Notes: generated by a model not told the origin, from the letters alone. 19,756 nucleotides of DNA from Oscillospiraceae bacterium (GCA_902796295.1 CADBOL010000084.1:1-19756); one strand, 5' to 3'. Positions 1-8,447 are shown, counted from the first letter of the stretch. Numbers and translations are program-made.

Positions 1-888
1 CACGGCCACGGCACGGGCGATATGCTCGACGAGGTGCTCAAATATCTGCCCGCTCCCGCAGAGGGAGAGGATGAAGACGGCGAAGATGCCATAAGAGTTG
101 CCGTCATAGGCAAGCCGAATGTCGGCAAGTCATCTCTCGTAAACGCCGTTCTCGGCGAAAACAGGATGATAGTTTCCGATATAGCCGGCACCACACGCGA
201 TGCCACGGATTCATACATCGAGAATGAACACGGCAAATTCATTTTTATCGACACGGCCGGTCTCAGGCGAAAGAGCAGAGTATATGACCAGGTTGAGAAA
301 TACTCGGTCATCCGCGCGAGAATGGCTGTCGAGAGAGCAACGGTCTGCGTTATCATGATAGACGGCACCGAGGGCTTCACCGAGCAGGATTCCAAGGTCG
401 CGGGTATAGCTCATGAGATGGGAAAGGGCTGTATCATAGCGGTCAACAAATGGGATGCCGTGGAGAAAGACGGCAAAACGATGGATACCATGCGCAAGGA
501 TCTCATGAAGGATTTCTCGTTTATGTCATACGCCCCGATAATCTTTATCTCCGCAAAAGAGGGGCTCAGGCTCGACCGCCTCTTTGAGCTTATAAAATTC
601 GTCGATGAGCAGAATGCGATGAGGATCTCGACCGGCAAACTCAACGAAGTGCTCGCCGATGCGACGGCGAGGGTTCAGCCCCCGTCGGATAAGGGCAGAC
701 GCCTTAAGATATTCTACATGACCCAGGCATCCACAAGGCCCCCCACATTCGTCTGCTTCGTAAACAGCGCCGAGCTTTTCCATTACAGCTACCAGCGCTA
801 TATAGACAACAGGATAAGAGAGACATTCGGCCTTGAGGGCACTCCCACCAGGATGGTAATACGCGAGAGGGAAACAAACAAAAAATGA
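1..888 (+). CDS. der: GTPase Der (EngA), 5'-truncated by the window edge
   Basis: Der is a tandem-GTPase protein that acts in late assembly of the 50S ribosomal subunit. Only about the last 295 residues of a protein usually near 440 are here. The frame is open from base 1, and the first residues (HGHGTGDMLDEV) match the end of the first G domain, so the ATG at 22 is internal and not the start. The second G domain is complete: G1 GKPNVGKSS (109-135), G2 TTRD (190-201), G3 DTAG (250-261), G4 NKWD (445-456) and G5 SAK (550-558). The C-terminal part corresponds to the KH-like RNA-binding domain of the family. Its TGA overlaps the ruvC ATG (ATGA, 885-888), which suggests translational coupling. 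Identification is firm. Confidence 0.96.
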   Translation, partial: HGHGTGDMLDEVLKYLPAPAEGEDEDGEDAIRVAVIGKPNVGKSSLVNAVLGENRMIVSDIAGTTRDATDSYIENEHGKFIFIDTAGLRRKSRVYDQVEKYSVIRARMAVERATVCVIMIDGTEGFTEQDSKVAGIAHEMGKGCIIAVNKWDAVEKDGKTMDTMRKDLMKDFSFMSYAPIIFISAKEGLRLDRLFELIKFVDEQNAMRISTGKLNEVLADATARVQPPSDKGRRLKIFYMTQASTRPPTFVCFVNSAELFHYSYQRYIDNRIRETFGLEGTPTRMVIRERETNKK

Positions 889-1385
889 CAGTTTTGGGAA
901 TTGACCCCGGCTACGCGATAGTCGGCTGCGGGGTCGTGGAATACAGGGATAATAAATTCAGAATGCTCGAATACGGGGCGATTCTGACACAGGCCCACAC
1001 TCCGTTCAATATAAGACTCGAAAAAATCTACCGCGAGGCAGACGAGCTGATGAAAAAGTATCCGCTTGATGCCGTGGCAATGGAAAAGCTGTTTTTCAAC
1101 ACAAACCAGAAAACGGCGATAGACGTGGCCCAGGCGAGGGGTGTGCTTGCGCTCGCGGCGCAGCTTAACGGGATTCCGATTTTTGAATACACGCCTCTTC
1201 AGGTCAAGCAGAGCGTTGTCGGTTACGGCAGGGCTGAAAAGAAGCAGGTGCAGGAGATGACGAGGATTATGCTCAATCTCGAAAAAATCCCGAAACCCGA
1301 TGACGCGGCCGATGCTCTCGCAATGGCAATCTGCCACTGCCACTCCGCGGGTTCGCTTCTGGGCTCGCTGAAGATGAAAGGATAA
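885..1385 (+). CDS. ruvC: Crossover junction endodeoxyribonuclease RuvC
   Basis: RuvC is the Holliday junction resolvase. It is a metal-dependent dimeric nuclease that nicks symmetric strands of four-way junctions held by RuvAB. The 166-residue length is normal. The RNase H-like acidic active site is visible: D7 in LGIDPG, E67 in AMEKLFF, and D140 and D143 in PDDAADALA. The C terminus has the typical AICHCH ending. The start overlaps the der stop by four bases. The nearest purine-rich site (GAGAGGGA, 865-872) is rather far from the ATG, so translation probably depends on coupling to der. ruvA follows after 6 bases, giving a ruvC-ruvA-ruvB operon that encodes the whole resolvasome. Confidence 0.97.
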   Translation: MTVLGIDPGYAIVGCGVVEYRDNKFRMLEYGAILTQAHTPFNIRLEKIYREADELMKKYPLDAVAMEKLFFNTNQKTAIDVAQARGVLALAAQLNGIPIFEYTPLQVKQSVVGYGRAEKKQVQEMTRIMLNLEKIPKPDDAADALAMAICHCHSAGSLLGSLKMKG

Positions 1386-1391
1386 CAGTTT

Positions 1392-2000
1392 ATGTTTTAC
1401 AGTCTGACCGGTACGGTCGTTTTCACCGGTGAAAATGCCGTTGCCCTTGATTGCTCGGGCGTGGCGTTTTATCTGAATACCACAGCCAATACTCTGCGCA
1501 GATGCGCCGGCATCGGCGAAACGCAGACTCTATACACTTATCTCAGTGTCAGGGAGGATGCTCTCGATCTTTTCGGGTTTGCCGATAAAGCGGAGCTTGA
1601 CTGCTACAAGACACTTATCGGCGTCACGGGAGTCGGCCCGAAGGCGGCAGTTGCCATCCTTTCGGCGCTCACTCCGGATATGCTTGCCGTTGCCGTTGCA
1701 GGCGATGACGCGAGAGCGATAACCGCGGCTCAGGGCGTCGGCCCGAAGCTCGCCAACAGGATAGTGCTCGAGCTCAAAGGCAAGATAGAATCATTTGCGG
1801 TGTCTTCCGCCGCGGCGGGTAATATTGCGGCGGCAAAGAAGGCGGCCGTGAGCAGCGCCTCATCCGAGGCGGTCGAGGCACTCGTCGCATTCGGATACAG
1901 CAAGAGCGAGGCGAGCATCGCCGTGGGCAAGCTCGATCAGAATCTTGACACTCAGGAGCTTATCAAACAGGCGCTCGCCATGATTGCGAAGAAACTTTAA
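1392..2000 (+). CDS. ruvA: Holliday junction branch migration protein RuvA
   Basis: RuvA is the tetrameric DNA-binding subunit that clamps Holliday junctions in a square-planar form and loads the RuvB motor. The 202-residue length is typical. The N-terminal OB-fold begins MFYSLTGTVV. Two helix-hairpin-helix motifs follow: GVTGVGPKAA (about residues 78-87) and AQGVGPKLANRIV (about 114-126). An Ala/Ser-rich flexible linker (about 137-155) leads to the C-terminal RuvB-binding domain (EAVEALVAFGYSKSEA). An AAAGGA ribosome binding site (1377-1382) lies 9 bases before the ATG. ruvB starts 11 bases after the stop. Confidence 0.97.
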   Translation: MFYSLTGTVVFTGENAVALDCSGVAFYLNTTANTLRRCAGIGETQTLYTYLSVREDALDLFGFADKAELDCYKTLIGVTGVGPKAAVAILSALTPDMLAVAVAGDDARAITAAQGVGPKLANRIVLELKGKIESFAVSSAAAGNIAAAKKAAVSSASSEAVEALVAFGYSKSEASIAVGKLDQNLDTQELIKQALAMIAKKL

Positions 2001-2010
2001 GGAGTAAAAG

Positions 2011-3045
2011 ATGGAAACCGATTACGAAAGCAGATTTGTAGGAGCCGAATACTCCTCCGCCGAGGATAACGAAACAGAGCTTTCCCTGCGGCCGAAGGTC
2101 CTTGCGGATTATATCGGCCAGGATAAGGTCAAAGATAATCTTTCGGTATATATTGAAGCGGCAAAGCAGAGAGGAGAGCCTCTCGACCATGTTTTGCTCT
2201 ACCGCCCTCCCGGTCTGGGCAAGACCACTCTCGCGGGAATCATCGCGAATGAGATGGGAGTCAATTTCAGAGTAACGAGCGGACCGGCCATCGAAAAGCC
2301 GGGAGATCTTGCCGCTCTGCTGACAAATCTCAGCGAGGGCGATGTGCTTTTCATTGATGAAATTCACAGACTCTCAAGGCAGGTTGAGGAAGTTCTTTAC
2401 CCCGCCATGGAGGATAACGAGCTTGATATAATCATCGGCAAGGGTCCTTCCGCGAGGTCAATCCGCCTCGATCTCAATAAATTCACGCTTGTCGGAGCGA
2501 CAACGAGAGCCGGTCAGCTTTCGGCCCCGCTCAGAGACAGATTCGGCGTGATATTCCGCCTCGAGCTCTATACTACGGAGCAGCTTGCGGAGATAGTCAA
2601 CCGCTCGTCTGGCATTCTCGGCATAGGCATTGACCCGGAGGGGGCAAACGAGATTGCCTCACGCTCGAGAGGTACTCCGAGAATCGCGAACAGATTTCTC
2701 AAACGCGCGCGCGATTTCGCTCAGATTATGGGCGACGGCTCAATCACAAAAGAGGCGGCATCCGTGGCGCTCTCCAAAATGGAGGTTGACAATCTCGGCC
2801 TTGACTCCGTTGACCGTCTTATCCTCTCGTCGATGATCCGCAATTACAACGGAGGCCCGGTAGGTCTTGAAACCATTGCGGCGGTTACAGGCGAAGAGGC
2901 GGTGACGATTGAGGATGTCTATGAGCCGTATCTTATGCAGATAGGGTTTATCAGCAGAACCCCGAGAGGCAGATGCGTCACCCCGGCGGGATATGCGCAT
3001 ATGGGCGTCAAAATGCCCGGCCAGCAGAAATTAGAAGGAATTTAA
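2011..3045 (+). CDS. ruvB: Holliday junction branch migration ATPase RuvB
   Basis: RuvB is the AAA+ hexameric motor that drives branch migration with RuvA. Its 344 residues match the family length. Visible motifs are Walker B FIDEIHRL (D116, E117), sensor 1 GATTRAG and the arginine finger in PLRDRFG (R175). The C-terminal winged helix ends [16 protein letters not shown]. Oddly, the Walker A motif reads [11 protein letters not shown]65 (CGC, 2203-2205) stands where the family has an invariant Gly, while G70, K71 and T72 are intact. One base (C for G at 2203) would account for it, so it may be a sequencing error, a rare variant or a damaging mutation. The reading frame is otherwise intact. An AAGGAG site (1999-2004) fixes the start. 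Confidence 0.96.
   Translation: METDYESRFVGAEYSSAEDNETELSLRPKVLADYIGQDKVKDNLSVYIEAAKQRGEPLDHVLLYRPPGLGKTTLAGIIANEMGVNFRVTSGPAIEKPGDLAALLTNLSEGDVLFIDEIHRLSRQVEEVLYPAMEDNELDIIIGKGPSARSIRLDLNKFTLVGATTRAGQLSAPLRDRFGVIFRLELYTTEQLAEIVNRSSGILGIGIDPEGANEIASRSRGTPRIANRFLKRARDFAQIMGDGSITKEAASVALSKMEVDNLGLDSVDRLILSSMIRNYNGGPVGLETIAAVTGEEAVTIEDVYEPYLMQIGFISRTPRGRCVTPAGYAHMGVKMPGQQKLEGI
3033..3040 (+). promoter_or_regulatory. Ribosome binding site that sets the methyltransferase start
   Basis: AGAAGGAA lies 7 bases before the ATG at 3048 and overlaps the last codons of ruvB. It supports 3048 as the start of the methyltransferase over an in-frame ATG at 2973 that lies deep inside ruvB. Confidence 0.7.
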
Positions 3046-3047
3046 AG

Positions 3048-3920
3048 ATGCGTACAGCAGATAAATGGACTGATTATGAGCTTATTGACTGCACGGACGG
3101 TCAGCGCCTCGAAAGATGGAATGACATCATCCTTGTGCGCCCCGACCCGCAGGTCATCTGGAAAACACCGAAGGAAAACCCGCTCTGGTATAACGCCCAC
3201 GCGGTGTATAACCGCTCGAATACCGGCGGCGGAAGCTGGCAGGTTAACAAAAAAATGCCGGATGTATGGCAGGTCCGTTTCAACGAGCTCAGATTCAATA
3301 TAAAGACAATGGGCTTCAAACACACGGGGCTCTTTCCGGAGCAGGCCGTAAACTGGGAGATGACCTCGGATATCATCAGGCGCGCCGGCAGGCCCGTAAA
3401 GGTGCTCAATCTTTTCGCTTATACGGGCGGGGCAACCGTTTCGGCCCTCAAAGCGGGCGCGGCGGTAACACATGTTGACGCCTCAAAGGGTATGACCCAG
3501 TGGGCGAAGGAAAACGCCGCGGCGAGCGGGGTGGCGGACAGGAGTGTCCGCTGGCTTGTGGATGACTGCCTTAAATTTGTTCAGCGCGAAAAAAGGCGCG
3601 GCAACACTTACGATATCATCATCATGGATCCTCCGTCATACGGCAGAGGCCCGGGCGGAGAGGTCTGGAAACTCGAAAACGAGATATATTCTTTTGTTGA
3701 AGAGTGCTCGGGGCTTCTGAGCGATGAAGCGCTTATGGTGCTGATTAATTCATATACTACGGGGCTTTCGCCAAGCGTAATGGAGTATATCCTTGCCGAG
3801 ACTGTCGGAAAGCGGTCCGGCGGGCACACCTCCAGCGATGAAATAGGGCTTCCTGTTTCGTCAAAACCGGGCAGAGTGCTTCCCTGCGGAGCCAGCGCGG
3901 TCTGGACGGCAGTCACTTGA
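3048..3920 (+). CDS. Class I SAM-dependent methyltransferase (RlmI/RlmK-like)
   Basis: This is a 290-residue Rossmann-fold methyltransferase. The SAM-binding motif I is VLNLFAYTGG (residues 119-128). The acidic residue after strand 2 is D144 in HVDASKGM. The catalytic motif is DPPSYGRG (D194-P-P). This combination is typical of the family holding the 23S rRNA methyltransferases RlmI and the RlmK part of RlmKL, so RNA is the likely substrate, though the exact target cannot be read from sequence. It lacks the N-terminal PUA domain of RlmI, so I give no gene symbol. The ATG at 3048 follows the ruvB stop by 2 bases. A longer version starting at 2973 inside ruvB is unlikely. The 58-base gap after it is among the largest in the window. 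Confidence 0.88.
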   Translation: MRTADKWTDYELIDCTDGQRLERWNDIILVRPDPQVIWKTPKENPLWYNAHAVYNRSNTGGGSWQVNKKMPDVWQVRFNELRFNIKTMGFKHTGLFPEQAVNWEMTSDIIRRAGRPVKVLNLFAYTGGATVSALKAGAAVTHVDASKGMTQWAKENAAASGVADRSVRWLVDDCLKFVQREKRRGNTYDIIIMDPPSYGRGPGGEVWKLENEIYSFVEECSGLLSDEALMVLINSYTTGLSPSVMEYILAETVGKRSGGHTSSDEIGLPVSSKPGRVLPCGASAVWTAVT

Positions 3921-3941
3921 CGGCCGATATTCAGGAAAGAG

Positions 3942-3960
3942 ATGATTCGGGGAGAATCAT
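3942..3960 (+). other. Perfect 7-bp hairpin upstream of ecfA1
   Basis: ATGATTC (3942-3948) and GAATCAT (3954-3960) are exact inverted repeats around a GGGGA loop. They sit in the 58-base gap between the methyltransferase and ecfA1. No run of T follows, so it is not a classic intrinsic terminator. It could be an operator, a weak attenuator or a processing site, or it could be chance. Confidence 0.45.
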
Positions 3961-3978
3961 ATTGTCAGGAAATACAGG

Positions 3979-4827
3979 ATGAGAGAAAAACTGATTGAAC
4001 TTAAAAATGTGACATACACCTATGAGGCGGATGAGGAAGGGGCACCCGGATACACCGCCGTAAGAGATGTGAGTCTTGATATTTACAAAGGGGAATTTGT
4101 CGCCGTGCTCGGGCATAACGGCTCGGGAAAGAGCACGATGGCAAAGACGATGAACGCCATATTTGAGCCGACACAGGGCACTGTCACGGTAAACGGAATC
4201 GTTGCCGACAGCGAAGAAAAGGGCAACGAAATCCGCCGCATTGTCGGTATGGTGTTTCAGAACCCCGATAATCAGATAGTGGCGACTGTTGTTGAGGATG
4301 ACGTGGCTTTCGGCCCCGAGAATCTCGGAGTGGAGCCGTCTGAAATCCGCAGGCGCGTTGACGATGCCCTGAAGACCGTCGGGATGTATGAGCTCAGGGA
4401 GAGAGAGCCGCACAAGCTCTCGGGCGGTCAGAAGCAGAGAGTGGCGATAGCCGGAGTGCTCGCCATGCAGACGCAGGGAATAATCCTCGATGAGCCCACT
4501 GCAATGCTCGATCCGACAGGCAGGGAAGAGGTCCTTAAAACCATTATCAGGCTCAATAAAGAGATGGGCATCACGGTAGTGCTGATAACTCACTTTATGG
4601 ATGAGGCGGTGCACGCCGACAGAGTGGTTGTAATGGACGGCGGCACTGTTATCGCGGAGGGAACTCCGCAGGAGATATTTTCACAGGAGGAATTCCTGAA
4701 AGCGCATTCACTCGACATACCGCAGACCGCACAGCTCTGCCGCAGGCTCGGCTTTGAGGAATGCATACTCACGCCGGATGAATGCGTTGAGAAGCTGACT
4801 TCAGTGTTGGGAGGTGCCGCTCAGTGA
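3979..4827 (+). CDS. ecfA1: ECF transporter ATPase subunit EcfA1 (CbiO family)
   Basis: This is one of two ATP-hydrolysing subunits of the energy-coupling factor module, which powers vitamin or metal uptake by swappable substrate-binding S components. All ABC motifs are present: Walker [10 protein letters not shown] (45-53), Q-loop Q94 in FQNPDNQ, signature LSGGQKQR (from 147), Walker B ILDEPT (D171, E172) and switch H205 in ITHFMDEA. The FQNPDNQ Q-loop is typical of EcfA. Length is 282 residues. A CAGGAAA site (3965-3971) precedes the ATG. The stop overlaps the GTG start of the second ATPase (GTGA, 4824-4827), so the two subunits are probably translationally coupled in equal amounts. No S component is encoded in this window, as expected for a shared (group II) module. 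Confidence 0.93.
   Translation: MREKLIELKNVTYTYEADEEGAPGYTAVRDVSLDIYKGEFVAVLGHNGSGKSTMAKTMNAIFEPTQGTVTVNGIVADSEEKGNEIRRIVGMVFQNPDNQIVATVVEDDVAFGPENLGVEPSEIRRRVDDALKTVGMYELREREPHKLSGGQKQRVAIAGVLAMQTQGIILDEPTAMLDPTGREEVLKTIIRLNKEMGITVVLITHFMDEAVHADRVVVMDGGTVIAEGTPQEIFSQEEFLKAHSLDIPQTAQLCRRLGFEECILTPDECVEKLTSVLGGAAQ
4809..4816 (+). promoter_or_regulatory. Ribosome binding site for the GTG start of ecfA2
   Basis: GGGAGGTG lies 7 bases before the GTG at 4824. It supports this non-ATG start inside the ecfA1 stop region. Confidence 0.7.
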
Positions 4828-5687
4828 CATATCCCATTGAACTCAGAAACGTTTCTTATTACTATTCGCCCGGCACGCCTCTTCAGGTAGCCGCGCTTAA
4901 AAACATCAATCTTAAAATCGGCGAGGGTGAGCTCGCCGGAATAATCGGCCACACCGGATCGGGAAAATCAACTCTCATTTCCCATTTCAACGGTCTGCTC
5001 AGACCCGTTGAGGGAAGTGTCATTATAGACGGCGAGGATCTCGCCAAAGACAAAGAAACTCTCAGGGCGGCGAGATTCAAGGTGGGTCTCTGCTTCCAGT
5101 ATCCCGAGGCACAGCTTTTTGAGGAGACCGTCGCCAGGGATATCGCCTTCGGGCCGAAAAACATGAAGCTCTCCGATGAGGAGATAAACGAAAGAGTCAA
5201 AAAAGCGGCTGAATTCGTGGGGCTTAAACCGGAGCTGCTCGAAAAATCGCCGTTTGACTTATCGGGAGGAGAGAAGCGCAGAGCCGCGATAGCCGGAGTT
5301 ATGGCTATGGAGCCGAAGGTGCTCGTGCTTGACGAGCCGGCGGCGGGCCTTGACCCGGGCGGGAAAAACGAAATCCTCTCCATGATAAGCGAATACAAAA
5401 AAAGAACGGGCTGTACAGTTGTGCTCGTTTCACACAGCATGGAAGATATTGCGAGCGTTGCCGACAGAGTCATAGTGATGAATGCCGGCACCATAGCTAT
5501 GGACGGCACCGTTGACGAGGTTTTCTCACACAGCGCCGAGCTGCGCAGTATGGGGCTGAATGTACCCGAGATAACAAGGATATTCATACGCCTGAGAGAG
5601 CTCGGCTATGATGTCCCCGCCGATGTCTATTCGGTTGAAAAGGGCGCTCAGATTCTCCGCGAAATGATCCGAAGGAGGTCTGTCTGA
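4824..5687 (+). CDS. ecfA2: ECF transporter ATPase subunit EcfA2 (CbiO family)
   Basis: This is the second ATPase of the ECF module, and it pairs with EcfA1 to drive EcfT. The 287 residues carry Walker [10 protein letters not shown] (42-50), Q-loop Q92 in [11 protein letters not shown], signature LSGGEKRR (from 146), Walker [12 protein letters not shown] (D170, E171) and switch H204 in SHSMED. The [13 protein letters not shown] stretch is the family hallmark of EcfA2 as opposed to EcfA1 (FQNPDNQ). It starts with GTG, backed by a strong ribosome binding site and the four-base overlap with ecfA1. Its TGA shares one base with the ecfT ATG (TGATG, 5685-5689). Confidence 0.93.
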   Translation: MTYPIELRNVSYYYSPGTPLQVAALKNINLKIGEGELAGIIGHTGSGKSTLISHFNGLLRPVEGSVIIDGEDLAKDKETLRAARFKVGLCFQYPEAQLFEETVARDIAFGPKNMKLSDEEINERVKKAAEFVGLKPELLEKSPFDLSGGEKRRAAIAGVMAMEPKVLVLDEPAAGLDPGGKNEILSMISEYKKRTGCTVVLVSHSMEDIASVADRVIVMNAGTIAMDGTVDEVFSHSAELRSMGLNVPEITRIFIRLRELGYDVPADVYSVEKGAQILREMIRRRSV

Positions 5688-6502
5688 TGGTAAGGGACAT
5701 TACTTTCGGTCAATACTATGCGGGGAAATCCCTCCTTCACAGGATGGACCCGAGGATGAAGCTCATCCTCACATTCGGCATGATTGTCGCGATTTTCATA
5801 TGCCATAATTTTTATTCGCTTGCTCTCATGGCTCTCTTTGCGGCTGCCGCCGTCGTTTTTTCGGGAGTGCCCGCAAAGATGATTCTCAAAAGCATCAAGC
5901 CGGTGATGGTGATACTCGCCTTTACCGCGATACTCAATATTTTTTACACCAAGGGCGGAGAGACCTACTTTGAGTGGTGGAAAATCTCCGTGACGGAAAA
6001 GGGCGTGAATACCGCGCTCTTCACCGTTATCAGGATTATCGTGCTTGTGGTTATCAGCTCGCTTCTGACCTATACCACCACACCCACGATGCTCACGGAT
6101 GCGATTGAGCGCCTGCTTTCACCTCTGAAGATTTTTCATGTCAAGGTGCACACTCTCGCCATGATGATGACCCTTGCGCTCAGATTCATCCCCACCCTCA
6201 TTGAGGAGATTGAGAGAATAATGAACGCCCAGAAGGCGAGGGGCGCCGACCTTGAAAGCGGAGGCCTCATTCACAGAGCCAAGGCCCTCGTTCCGATTTT
6301 CATCCCGCTCATGGTTTCCTCATTCAGAAGAGCGTATGAGCTTGCTTTTGCGATGACCTGCCGCTGCTACACCGGCGGAAACGGCAGAACGAGAATGAAG
6401 CAGATGAAGCTTCACGCGCGCGATTTCATCACACTTTTTGTATGCCTTGCCGTTGTGGCGGGAATAATAGTATTGAATCACTTTTTCACACGGATTATTT
6501 AG
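5687..6502 (+). CDS. ecfT: ECF transporter transmembrane subunit EcfT
   Basis: EcfT is the membrane scaffold that couples the EcfA1/EcfA2 ATPases to an S component. It is 271 residues with several hydrophobic segments: about residues 26-58, 67-85, 104-128 and a C-terminal one near 245-266. The cytoplasmic coupling helices carry the family's two Arg motifs. The first is canonical ARG (A184-R185-G186 in AQKARGADL). The second reads C225-R226-C227 in AMTCRCYTGG where ARG is usual, and the Arg is kept. A strong GAAGGAGG site (5671-5678) precedes the ATG, which overlaps the ecfA2 stop by one base. truA follows 8 bases after the stop. Confidence 0.93.
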   Translation: MVRDITFGQYYAGKSLLHRMDPRMKLILTFGMIVAIFICHNFYSLALMALFAAAAVVFSGVPAKMILKSIKPVMVILAFTAILNIFYTKGGETYFEWWKISVTEKGVNTALFTVIRIIVLVVISSLLTYTTTPTMLTDAIERLLSPLKIFHVKVHTLAMMMTLALRFIPTLIEEIERIMNAQKARGADLESGGLIHRAKALVPIFIPLMVSSFRRAYELAFAMTCRCYTGGNGRTRMKQMKLHARDFITLFVCLAVVAGIIVLNHFFTRII

Positions 6503-6510
6503 GTAAGTAT

Positions 6511-7245
6511 ATGCGAAACATTTTGCTTACAATTTCATTTGACGGCACGGCCTATCACGGCTGGCAGGTGCAGGAAAACGCGGTTACCGTTCAGCAGACT
6601 CTGCAGGATGCCTACGAAAAAATCTGCGGCAGCAGAGACAATATCACCGGCTGCTCGAGAACAGACTCGGGAGTTCACGCGAATATGTACTGCTGCAATA
6701 TCCGCACCCTGTCGGAGATGCCGTGTCAGAAGCTCGTTGAGGCGATGAACGCGGTGCTTCCCGATGACATTTCGGTTTCGGACTGCGCGGATGTGCCTTA
6801 TGATTTCCACGCAAGGTATGACTGCAAGTCAAAGGAGTATATTTACCAAATCTGGAATTCACCGAATAAGAACCCGTTTCTGTATAAATACTCATACCGT
6901 CACAAATATCCTCTGGATGCGGATTTCCTCGATGCACAGGCAAAGCAGTTTATCCGCAAAGCGGATTTCAGAGCTTTCTGCGCCGCAGGCAGCAGCGTTG
7001 AGGATACCGTCAGGGATGTGACTCAGGCGGAGGTTAAAAGAGACGGAGACCTGGTTACATTCAGAGTCTGCGCAAACGGGTTTCTTTACAATATGGTCAG
7101 GATTATGACGGGCACGCTGCTCGACATATCGTCGGGTAAGATACCGCCCGGTACGATAGAGGATATCATCCTTTCGGGAGACAGGCAGAGAGCCGGCTTC
7201 ACGGCAAGACCCGAGGGCCTGTTTCTGAATAAAGTCATTTATTGA
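6511..7245 (+). CDS. truA: tRNA pseudouridine synthase A (TruA)
   Basis: TruA converts uridines 38-40 in the tRNA anticodon stem-loop to pseudouridine. The 244-residue protein begins MRNILLTISFDGTAYHGWQ, a classic TruA start. The catalytic Asp is D52 in CSRTDSGVHA. Other family signatures are the DFHARYDCKSKEYIYQI stretch and FLYNMVRIMTGTLL near the C terminus. I take the ATG at 6511 because homologues begin there. The frame remains open upstream to an ATG at 6442 inside ecfT, but that would add a tail unlike the family. The local ribosome binding site (AGGTAAG, 6501-6507) is close and weak, so coupling to ecfT is likely. Confidence 0.95.
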   Translation: MRNILLTISFDGTAYHGWQVQENAVTVQQTLQDAYEKICGSRDNITGCSRTDSGVHANMYCCNIRTLSEMPCQKLVEAMNAVLPDDISVSDCADVPYDFHARYDCKSKEYIYQIWNSPNKNPFLYKYSYRHKYPLDADFLDAQAKQFIRKADFRAFCAAGSSVEDTVRDVTQAEVKRDGDLVTFRVCANGFLYNMVRIMTGTLLDISSGKIPPGTIEDIILSGDRQRAGFTARPEGLFLNKVIY

Positions 7246-7270
7246 ATTAATTGTCAGACGGCATTATGTC

Positions 7271-7277
7271 AGGAGGT
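7271..7277 (+). promoter_or_regulatory. Strong ribosome binding site that sets a GTG start
   Basis: AGGAGGT lies 6 bases before an in-frame GTG at 7284. It decides the start of the DUF5711-like gene against the upstream in-frame TTG at 7251 and ATG at 7266, neither of which has a comparable site. Confidence 0.8.
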
Positions 7278-7283
7278 GGTACG

Positions 7284-8447
7284 GTGGCAGAAAACACCGT
7301 CGATTTCCAAACTGAACGAAAAAGACACGCTAAAAAAAGGCTGAAAAAAAGGCTGAGAGTACCCGCAGTCATTTTTGCTCTGATTCTGATCTTCACCGCT
7401 GTTTATTTCGCGGCGGGTGAAGTCAGGCGCTCCAATTTTGACGACAGCTTCAGAGCGATTCCCAAGACGATAAGAGAGAGCAGGGGATTCCCGTATAACG
7501 AGGATGAGCTCTCACTCGATAAGGTTACTCTCATAGGCGACAAACCGCTCATAGTCAGTGACAGCGGTGTCGAGGTTATCTCGCAGAATGCAGACAGTCT
7601 CTATCAGCTGCGCCTTGACAGATCGGATACACGCGTGGCCTCATATCACGGCAGAGCTTTTGTTTACAGCAACACGGCTTCAAAGGCGTATCTGATAAGC
7701 AGGACCGTACAGCTCGCGTCATTCGATGAGGGAAAGCCCATAGTGACGGGCACGGTCGGCAAAAACGGTGCGGTGGCGCTCTCATACTCAACGGGCGGAG
7801 CCCAGAGCGTGGTCAAGGTTTATTCGCCGAGGCAGAAGCTCGTGTGGGAGTGGGAATGCGAAAAGGAATATGTATCTTCCGTTTCGCTCTCATCCGACAA
7901 CAAAAAGATTCTTATCTCAGCGCTCGGTGTTGACAACGCCGAAATATACTCGAGGGTTATCCTTTTCAGAACCGACAAAACCGAGCCGCAGTTTGATGTC
8001 ACGATGAAGGGCACGTCAATTCTCAAAGTCATTTACTCGAAAACCGGCAAGCTGACGGCGGTCGGAGACAACAAGACGGTTATACTCACATCCAAGGGAG
8101 CCGTGAGGCAGGAAATGGAATATGCCGATGACGCTCTCTATACCGTTGACAGCGATGATGACGGCAACATTCTCATCTGCTATAAAGAATTCGGAGGCTC
8201 CAAGCTCAAGGTCGTGAAAATCCCGTCAATGGCTTTCGTTTTCAAAGAGTTTGAAATAGATTATATGCCGGAGAGCGTTGATATCAAGGGCGACAGCATT
8301 GCCTTTGCGTCGGGCTCTGCCGTTGAAATATATTCATCCGCCGGTAAGTTGAGAAAAACTTATGAATGCGACAGAGACGTAAAGACGGTGCTCATTTCCA
8401 ATACGGGAATCTACACGCTCGAAAACGGCTCGGTCTGCAGGTATTAG
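7284..8447 (+). CDS. Membrane-anchored protein of unknown function, DUF5711-like
   Basis: This 387-residue protein has a highly basic N terminus (RKRHAKKRLKKRLR, about 12-25), one transmembrane segment (about 26-45) and a large domain predicted to lie outside the membrane. That domain is rich in short beta-strand-like repeats of hydrophobic and Ser/Gly/Asp residues (for example VSLSSDNKKILISALG), which suggests a beta-propeller-like fold. The layout and the CvpA neighbour resemble the clostridial DUF5711 family, whose role is unknown. I recognise no catalytic motif. The frame opens at a TTG (7251), but the strong ribosome binding site supports GTG 7284. The cvpA-like gene begins 5 bases after the stop, so the two are probably co-transcribed. 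The family assignment is moderate. Confidence 0.7.
   Translation: MAENTVDFQTERKRHAKKRLKKRLRVPAVIFALILIFTAVYFAAGEVRRSNFDDSFRAIPKTIRESRGFPYNEDELSLDKVTLIGDKPLIVSDSGVEVISQNADSLYQLRLDRSDTRVASYHGRAFVYSNTASKAYLISRTVQLASFDEGKPIVTGTVGKNGAVALSYSTGGAQSVVKVYSPRQKLVWEWECEKEYVSSVSLSSDNKKILISALGVDNAEIYSRVILFRTDKTEPQFDVTMKGTSILKVIYSKTGKLTAVGDNKTVILTSKGAVRQEMEYADDALYTVDSDDDGNILICYKEFGGSKLKVVKIPSMAFVFKEFEIDYMPESVDIKGDSIAFASGSAVEIYSSAGKLRKTYECDRDVKTVLISNTGIYTLENGSVCRY

Noticed and set aside
798..1343. Long open frames on the - strand, such as the 181-codon one opposite ruvC
   Set aside because: They lie opposite well-identified genes and resemble no protein family I know; they are by-products of codon usage in the + strand genes.
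2973..3047. Longer methyltransferase starting inside ruvB
   Set aside because: It would overlap 73 bases of ruvB and add a tail unlike the family. The ATG at 3048 has its own well-placed ribosome binding site.
6442..6510. Upstream ATG start for truA inside ecfT
   Set aside because: TruA homologues begin with the MRNI-like strand at 6511. The extra residues are a shadow of ecfT.
7251..7283. TTG or ATG start (7251 or 7266) for the DUF5711-like gene
   Set aside because: Neither has a good ribosome binding site, while AGGAGGT sits 6 bases before the GTG at 7284 and lies within the would-be extension.
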